From an uncultured Lachnospiraceae bacterium (GTDB lineage Bacteria > Bacillota > Clostridia > Lachnospirales > Lachnospiraceae), in assembly GCA_949879775.1 (NCBI GenBank), contig CATLBW010000015.1, positions 1-36,783 of the forward strand: DNA of 36,783 bases, written 5' to 3'. Each line of letters opens with the position of its first letter. Position 1 is the stretch's first letter. The position numbers and the translations under genes were made by a program. The notes under the pieces were generated by a model. That model was not told the origin of the DNA and did not search any database. It worked only from the letters and a program-made list of their open reading frames with translations. This document shows positions 32,034 to 36,783 of this stretch, piece after piece.

Positions 32034-33419
32034 ATGAAAGATTATTATTCGTTGACAGCCGCACAGAAAATGCACCATAATTGGATTCAGGATTATAAGA
32101 CCCAGCAGGTGTCCGGCGTCAGCGTCGTAGCGTCTTTAAAAGCAGCCTTGGATTTTGGCCTTTTAAAGAAATGTATCCAATTAGAATTCGAGCGTTATGG
32201 ATGTATGAGGGTCCGCTTTACGAAGCCTGATGAAAAAGGGCAGGTAAAGCAATATATTGCAGAGAAAGAAACCAGGGATATTCCTCTTAAGGATCTGTCC
32301 GGCATGAGCCTGGCTGAGGCGGATAAGCTCATGCAGCAATGGGCGTATGAGACGTTTGAGGGGGATGATATCCCGTTGTGTGACGTGACGATGGTAAAAC
32401 TTCCAGAAGGGTTTAATGGGTTTTTTATCCACATGGACCACAGGCTGATTGACTCCTGCGGCTTAGTGGTAATGATAAATGATTTGATGCAGCTTTATAC
32501 GCATTATCGGTTTGGCTCAGAATTCCCTAAGGACCTAGCGGATTTTGAGATGGTTTTGGAAAGGGATTTGAAAAAGGCAAATAACGAAAAACGCCTTGCC
32601 AAGGACAAGAAATTCTGGGATGACCAGTTGGACGCCCTGGGAGAGCCGCTGTACTCTGATATCCAAGGGCCGTCTGTCCTTGAAGAAGCGAGGAAAAAGC
32701 ATGGCAATAAAAACTTAAGGGCGGCGGATATTGAGTTAAAGGATTTGTTTGTGGAAGTGAAGGATTATTATCTGGAACCGGAGCCGACCAAAAACCTGAT
32801 TGCTTTTTGTATGAACCATCAGCTTTCGATGACAAACCTCTTGCTGCTGGGAATCCGGACTTATCTGTCGAAGGTGAATGACGGGCAGGAAGATATTACA
32901 ATACAGAATTTCATCTCTCGGCGTTCCACGCATGATGAATGGACGTCCGGGGGCAGCAGGACGATTATGTTCCCCTGCAGGACGGTGATCCCTGCTGAGA
33001 TGGAATTTATAGCGGCTGCTTATGAAATCCAGAATGTCCAGAACCGTATCTATATGCATAGCAATTATGACCCGGCGCTGATTATGGAAGAAATGAGGAA
33101 GCGTTACCATACGCCGGAGCATACGGCTTATGAGAGCTGTTACCTCACCTACCAGCCGCTTCCGGTGAAGATGGACAATCCGCATTTGGAGCAGATCCCG
33201 CAGCATTCCAAATGGTTTGCCAATGGCGCGGCCACCAAAAAAATGTATTTAACCGTATCGCATACGGAACATGGGGGGATGAACTTTTCTTACCATTATC
33301 AGACGGTCCATTTAAAAGAACACGATATGGAGCTGTTATATTACTATATGATGCGCATCCTTTTCAAGGGGATTGCGGAGCCGGATATGAGTATCGGGGA
33401 GATTATGGAACAAGTGTAA
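32034..33419 (+). CDS. stand-alone condensation-domain protein
   Basis: A 461-residue single-domain protein of the CoA-dependent acyltransferase/NRPS condensation superfamily. It begins YYSLTAAQKMHHNW. The catalytic motif is HxxxD in FIHMDHRLIDSCG (His136, Asp140). C-terminal features such as FISRRSTHDEWTSGGSRT and NFSYHYQTVHLKEHD resemble the bridging and latch regions. It should join an acyl group, carried by the ACP, to an amine or hydroxyl acceptor. ATG 32034 follows AGGAGGGTTTTTC; the frame is open to 31,959 without a site. It is first in a three-gene operon with an ACP and an acyl-activating enzyme. Confidence 0.85.
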   Translation: MKDYYSLTAAQKMHHNWIQDYKTQQVSGVSVVASLKAALDFGLLKKCIQLEFERYGCMRVRFTKPDEKGQVKQYIAEKETRDIPLKDLSGMSLAEADKLMQQWAYETFEGDDIPLCDVTMVKLPEGFNGFFIHMDHRLIDSCGLVVMINDLMQLYTHYRFGSEFPKDLADFEMVLERDLKKANNEKRLAKDKKFWDDQLDALGEPLYSDIQGPSVLEEARKKHGNKNLRAADIELKDLFVEVKDYYLEPEPTKNLIAFCMNHQLSMTNLLLLGIRTYLSKVNDGQEDITIQNFISRRSTHDEWTSGGSRTIMFPCRTVIPAEMEFIAAAYEIQNVQNRIYMHSNYDPALIMEEMRKRYHTPEHTAYESCYLTYQPLPVKMDNPHLEQIPQHSKWFANGAATKKMYLTVSHTEHGGMNFSYHYQTVHLKEHDMELLYYYMMRILFKGIAEPDMSIGEIMEQV

Positions 33420-33440
33420 TAGTCAAAAACAGGAGGAAGA

Positions 33441-33683
33441 ATGATGACAAACGAAATGCAGTTTAAGAAAATTGTAGCTCAGTATTGTGAGGTAAAGCCG
33501 GAAGATATGAAGAATGAAATGAGGTTCAGGGAGGATTTGGGATTCAGTTCCCTTGATTTTATGTCTTTTCTGGGAGAGCTTGAAGATACGTTTGACGTAG
33601 AGCTGGAGGAGGAGGACGTATTAAAGGTCCTTACGATTGCGGAGGCTCTGGAAATGATGGAGAAATTACAGGGGGAGGCGTAA
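33441..33683 (+). CDS. acyl carrier protein
   Basis: An 80-residue carrier protein. EDLGFSSLDFMSFL contains the phosphopantetheine attachment Ser37 (FSSLD in place of the canonical DSL). The acidic composition and helix-length pattern match ACP/PCP proteins. ATG 33441 and ATG 33444 both follow CAGGAGGAAG; the second has the better spacing. It lies 21 bp after the condensation gene and 3 bp before the ligase gene, so it is part of a single operon. It is not a FabD-linked ACP, since no fatty-acid synthase gene is adjacent. Confidence 0.93.
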   Translation: MMTNEMQFKKIVAQYCEVKPEDMKNEMRFREDLGFSSLDFMSFLGELEDTFDVELEEEDVLKVLTIAEALEMMEKLQGEA

Positions 33684-33686
33684 ATT

Positions 33687-35243
33687 ATGGGAATGTTAAT
33701 TCGTGATGTTTTAGAAAACAGCGTAGAAAAGTTTGCGGATATTAAGGCGGTGAAGTGGCTTCAGAAAAAAGAAATCCTTGAGAGAAGCTACAAAGAATTG
33801 ATGGAAAATGTTGTGGCGGTAAGGAAAGGCTTGCTTGCTGAAGGCTTTCAGGGCAAGCACGTCGCCCTTATTGGCAACAGCTCTGTAGAGTGGATTGAAA
33901 GCTATTTGGGCGTTATCACCGGAAATACGGTTGCCGTGCCGCTTGACGCTGGCCTTCCGGGAGAAGACTTGATTGATTTAATCAACCGTTCAGATTCAGA
34001 AGGCTTGTTCTTAAGCCCGAAAGGGGCGGCGCTTTTGGACCCTATTTTGTCTGCATGCCCCAAGCTTAGGAAAATCTGGCTGCTTCAGGACGAAGAAGCA
34101 GGGGCAGGCAATGAAAAAGTCGTATCCTTGGCGGAGCTTAAGGACGCTGCCAAAGATAATGGCACGGATACGGTAAGGCCGGCTCCTGAGGATGTGGCGA
34201 CGATTATTTTTACCTCCGGGACGACCGGAAAAAGCAAAGGCGTTATGCTCACGCAGGATAACCTGGCAACGAACGTGGAGTATGTCCGTTACACAGCGGA
34301 GCCGGGGACGGCAATGCTGAGCGTGCTGCCGATCCACCATGCGTTCTGCCTGGTGATGGACTGGCTCAAGGGATTTTCCCTGGGCGCTACCATATGTATC
34401 AATGATTCCCTTTTGCATATGGTGAAAAATATGGGCGTGTTCAAACCGCAGGTAATCCTGATGGTGCCCATGATGGTGGAGACGATTTACAAAAGGCTTT
34501 CCGCAGCCGATCCAGCAATTCCCAAATTGGCGCTGGCAGCTAATGTATTTGGCGGGAACCTCAAAATCATATTTACCGGCGGCGCACATCTGGACCCATT
34601 TTATATTGATAAGTTTGCGGAATATGGCGTAGATATTTATGAAGGGTATGGCATGTCGGAGTGTTCCCCGGTTATCAGTTCCAATATGCCGGGTGATAAT
34701 AAGCCGGGATCTATTGGCAGGCCGCTTGCCAATGCGCAGATAGCTTTTGAAAATGGGGAAATCTTAGTTAAAGGCAGCAGCGTCATGAAGGGATATTACC
34801 AAATGCCCGAAGAGACGGCGGAGACTTTGAAAGACGGCTGGCTGCATACGGGGGATAAGGGGTATCTGGATGAAGATGGGTTCCTGTTTATCAATGGACG
34901 TGTGAAGAACTTAATTATCCTTTCAAATGGGGAAAATATTTCTCCGGAAGAAATTGAGAATAAACTTGCGCTTGGCGCGCTGGTCGGGGAAGTGATTGTA
35001 ACAGGTGAGGACAATGGGCTGACGGCGAGGATTTACCCGGATATGGATGTTGTTCAGGCAAAAGGGCTCGGGGAAGAAGAAATCCAGGCAGGGTTGCAGG
35101 CATTTTTGGATGGGTATAATAAAAACCAGCCTACCTACCGCCAGATTACCGGGCTGGTTGTGCGCAAAAACCCGTTTATCCGCAGTTCAACAAAGAAGAT
35201 TAAGCGGCAGGAGGCCCTGGTAGACGAGCCGTTAGAGCAATAA
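33687..35243 (+). CDS. AMP-dependent acyl-activating enzyme (fatty acyl-AMP/CoA ligase type)
   Basis: A 518-residue member of the ANL superfamily. It has the P-loop IIFTSGTTGKSKG (173-185), the A5-type motif YEGYGMSECSPV, the hinge-region HTGDKGYLDEDGF and RVKNLIILSNGENISPEE, and a catalytic Lys near the C-terminus in SSTKKIKRQ. It probably adenylates a carboxylic acid, likely a fatty acid, and loads it on the ACP encoded 3 bp upstream. The overall look is nearer to long-chain acyl ligases than to amino-acid-specific adenylation domains. The condensation protein would then transfer the acyl group. Confidence 0.9.
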   Translation: MGMLIRDVLENSVEKFADIKAVKWLQKKEILERSYKELMENVVAVRKGLLAEGFQGKHVALIGNSSVEWIESYLGVITGNTVAVPLDAGLPGEDLIDLINRSDSEGLFLSPKGAALLDPILSACPKLRKIWLLQDEEAGAGNEKVVSLAELKDAAKDNGTDTVRPAPEDVATIIFTSGTTGKSKGVMLTQDNLATNVEYVRYTAEPGTAMLSVLPIHHAFCLVMDWLKGFSLGATICINDSLLHMVKNMGVFKPQVILMVPMMVETIYKRLSAADPAIPKLALAANVFGGNLKIIFTGGAHLDPFYIDKFAEYGVDIYEGYGMSECSPVISSNMPGDNKPGSIGRPLANAQIAFENGEILVKGSSVMKGYYQMPEETAETLKDGWLHTGDKGYLDEDGFLFINGRVKNLIILSNGENISPEEIENKLALGALVGEVIVTGEDNGLTARIYPDMDVVQAKGLGEEEIQAGLQAFLDGYNKNQPTYRQITGLVVRKNPFIRSSTKKIKRQEALVDEPLEQ

Positions 35244-35259
35244 GGAAGCACGCCTCCCC

Positions 35260-35835
35260 TTATGAGATAAAAGGCATCATGACCGCAATAAATGATTGTG
35301 TAAGAATGTCGGCGATGACTTCCGCTGGGGCCTGGAAATTTTCTGCGCTCCATTTATGGAGCACGCCGACAGTGCTGCCGATGATGCAGGCAATCATATA
35401 GGAGAACTCCTCCTTGCTGGGATGGGAAGGGTCTGTGTTTTGCATGACATTTGATACATAGCGGTGGAACATGGTGATGAATTTTTCAAAAAATGCCCCG
35501 CCCCCCGGGTTTTTTAAGAGGTTGGCTAAGAAAGGGTTTGTCATGGTGTATTCACAGATTGTCAGGAAGTAAGACTTACACATTTCCCGGTCGTTTTTGG
35601 GATGGAATTCTTCCATGAGGGAGAATATGTCCTGGATTGTTTTATCTTCAACGGCAATGATGAGGGCTGGTATATTTTCGTAGTGGTTGTAAAAAGTGCT
35701 GCGGACAATGCCGGCTCTCTTTATGATATCGGAAACAGTTATTTTGTCTAATTCTTTTTCTTTAAGTACCAGAAAAAACGCATCGTAGATGGCTTCGCCG
35801 GCCACAGAATATCTTTCGTCCTGAATTTCATTCAT
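35260..35835 (-). CDS. TetR-family regulator
   Basis: A 191-residue TetR-type repressor. The N-terminal helix-turn-helix is KITVSDIIKRAGIVRSTFY followed by NHYENIPAL. The C-terminal ligand domain contains NPFLANLLKNPGGGAFFEKF, with a Gly-Gly-Gly turn, and ends MMPFIS. It is convergent with the ligase gene, 17 bp apart, and probably controls the operon via the 24-bp palindrome upstream of the condensation gene. ATG 35,835 follows AGAAGGAGATTCCTATA. Confidence 0.92.
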   Translation of the reverse strand: MNEIQDERYSVAGEAIYDAFFLVLKEKELDKITVSDIIKRAGIVRSTFYNHYENIPALIIAVEDKTIQDIFSLMEEFHPKNDREMCKSYFLTICEYTMTNPFLANLLKNPGGGAFFEKFITMFHRYVSNVMQNTDPSHPSKEEFSYMIACIIGSTVGVLHKWSAENFQAPAEVIADILTQSFIAVMMPFIS

Positions 35836-36009
35836 TATAGGAATCTCCTTCTCTGCTTTATCAACGGTATTTTCTATTATAACATGACAAAGGGGCTTAT
35901 GCCATAAATTGTTAAAAAATTTGAAGGAAGAAAAGTAGCCGTAAGGCAGTTCCTACTTGACAAGGCTTGCTATCACGCACTATTATTTGTGCTAAGGAGG
36001 AGCATACAA

Positions 36010-36573
36010 ATGAAGAAAGAATGGTTGAAAGAGTATTTTAGCATCCCCAACCTCATGGGATATTTCCGGATATTGATGCTTCCGGTATTTTTGGTATTGT
36101 ATATCCGTGCAGGCTCTGTCAGGCAATATGCAGTGGCTTTTACGGTCCTGGCGGTTTTATTTTTGACAGATTTTTTTGATGGCAGGATTGCCAGGCGTTT
36201 TGGCATGGTGACAGAATTTGGGAAAGCGTTAGACCCGATGGCTGATAAGCTTACGCAGGGGACGCTTATACTGGCTGTGGCTTATCGTTATCCGCAGATG
36301 TATGCGCTAATTCTTATGTTTCTGTTAAAAGAGGGGTATATGCTGTTTATGGGCCTGTACCTGAAAAAAAAGAAACAAGCCTGGAATGGGGCGCAATGGT
36401 ATGGGAAAATCTGCACGGCAGTTTTGGACGTTGGGCTGTTTGTGCTGCTTTTGTTTTGGGATATCCCTGCCTGGGCCGCAAAATTTATTATGGCAGTGAT
36501 GGCTGTGTTTATGCTTTTTTCCCAAATAAAATATATGCAGTTCCATGGCCGCATTATCCATGGGGATGGATGA
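36010..36573 (+). CDS. pgsA: CDP-alcohol phosphatidyltransferase (PgsA-like)
   Basis: A 187-residue integral membrane enzyme. The CDP-alcohol phosphotransferase signature is DFFDGRIARRFG followed by TEFGKALDPMADK, with all conserved Asp and Gly residues in place; membrane helices flank it (PVFLVLYIRAG, AVAFTVLAVLFLTDFF, FVLLLFWDIPAW, IMAVMAVFMLF). The family transfers phosphatidyl groups to glycerol-3-phosphate (PgsA) or other alcohols; the PgsA call is the most likely. ATG 36010 follows AAGGAGGAGCATACAA. It lies divergently from the TetR gene with about 170 bp between. Confidence 0.85.
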   Translation: MKKEWLKEYFSIPNLMGYFRILMLPVFLVLYIRAGSVRQYAVAFTVLAVLFLTDFFDGRIARRFGMVTEFGKALDPMADKLTQGTLILAVAYRYPQMYALILMFLLKEGYMLFMGLYLKKKKQAWNGAQWYGKICTAVLDVGLFVLLLFWDIPAWAAKFIMAVMAVFMLFSQIKYMQFHGRIIHGDG

Positions 36574-36633
36574 AGGCAGAAAATGCCGCTGCGTTTGGCG
36601 CGTCAAAGAGTGCAAGGTCTACGCTTCGCTTCG

Positions 36634-36650
36634 GTCCGCGCTAAGCGGAC
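36634..36650. other. short hairpin
   Basis: GTCCGC, loop GCTAA, GCGGAC. A 6-bp stem in the non-coding tail after the PgsA-like gene; no T-run follows. Confidence 0.4.
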
Positions 36651-36725
36651 ATCCACTGGATAATGTCATTAAGTTTAGAAGTTTGAAAAAATCAAAAAGC
36701 ACTTGACACAATACTAAAAATGTGC

Positions 36726-36768
36726 GGCCGCTTTCGCTTACTGTGATTTATAAGAAGCGAAAGCGGCC
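36726..36768. repeat. perfect 14-bp inverted repeat
   Basis: GGCCGCTTTCGCTT (36726-36739) and AAGCGAAAGCGGCC (36755-36768) pair perfectly over a 15-nt loop, close to the window edge. It could be a terminator serving genes outside the window, or a repeat end. No U-tract of note follows. Confidence 0.7.
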
Positions 36769-36783
36769 CTTGTAATTAGAAAT

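Noticed and set aside
1-36783. CRISPR array, tRNA or rRNA genes
   Set aside because: No regularly spaced direct repeats, cloverleaf-like sequences or rRNA-like stretches were seen on reading. A covariance search was not possible here.

Overview
The window looks like chromosome from a spore-forming gut Lachnospiraceae (Bacillota, Clostridia). The signs are strong AGGAGG-type ribosome binding sites, a T-box in front of leuA, a recognisable SpoIIID C-terminus, BspA-type leucine-rich surface proteins, and DUF932/YqaJ/Rad52-like/DUF5688 accessory genes of the kind common in that family. This is inferred from gene content; no rRNA or tRNA gene is visible.

Region 1 (1 to about 17,500) reads as the right-hand part of a mobile element. 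It opens with a long palindrome, an IS630-type transposase remnant and a zinc-ribbon remnant, followed by an intact zinc-ribbon/YARHG membrane protein. Next comes a GC-richer recombination block: DUF932, a small acidic protein, a YqaJ-type exonuclease, a Rad52-like annealing protein and DUF5688. An Rpn-type PD-(D/E)XK protein and three large unrecognised proteins follow. Then there is an overlapping three-gene cassette ending in a HerA/VirD4-like ATPase, trailed by a frameshifted small gene and a truncated second ATPase. The element ends with a large serine recombinase. No phage structural genes, relaxase or type IV secretion genes are seen here; the left end lies outside the window.

Region 2 (about 17,490 to 17,651) is the junction. 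Directly after, and overlapping, the recombinase stop codon, an open frame encodes the C-terminal half of the sporulation regulator SpoIIID, without its N-terminal half. The simplest reading is a skin-like element integrated inside spoIIID, splitting its DNA-binding helix-turn-helix.

Region 3 (17,800 to 31,657) is chromosomal backbone. A T-box leader with a candidate leucine specifier precedes an unusual LeuA with an AraC-type DNA-binding domain fused to its C-terminus. Further genes encode an ArsC/Spx-like protein, DUF1848, a secreted transglutaminase-like/BspA repeat protein, an MBL-fold hydrolase, a SirTM-like sirtuin, a divergent NAD(P)-binding protein/HxlR pair, a small alarmone synthetase coupled to a VOC protein, a BlaI repressor with an orphan ABC ATPase, and a membrane-anchored alpha/beta hydrolase.

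Region 4 (31,658 to 36,783) starts with an intergenic palindromic repeat and a near-perfect 24-bp palindrome. These precede a three-gene operon: a stand-alone condensation-domain protein, an acyl carrier protein and an acyl-activating enzyme, with a convergent TetR regulator. This is the minimal C/T/A set expected of a fatty-acid-amide type pathway. A PgsA-like CDP-alcohol phosphotransferase and two hairpins close the window.

The observations most worth following are the spoIIID-splitting element, the LeuA-AraC fusion under a T-box, the C/ACP/A operon with its candidate operator, and the uncharacterised ATPase cassette.
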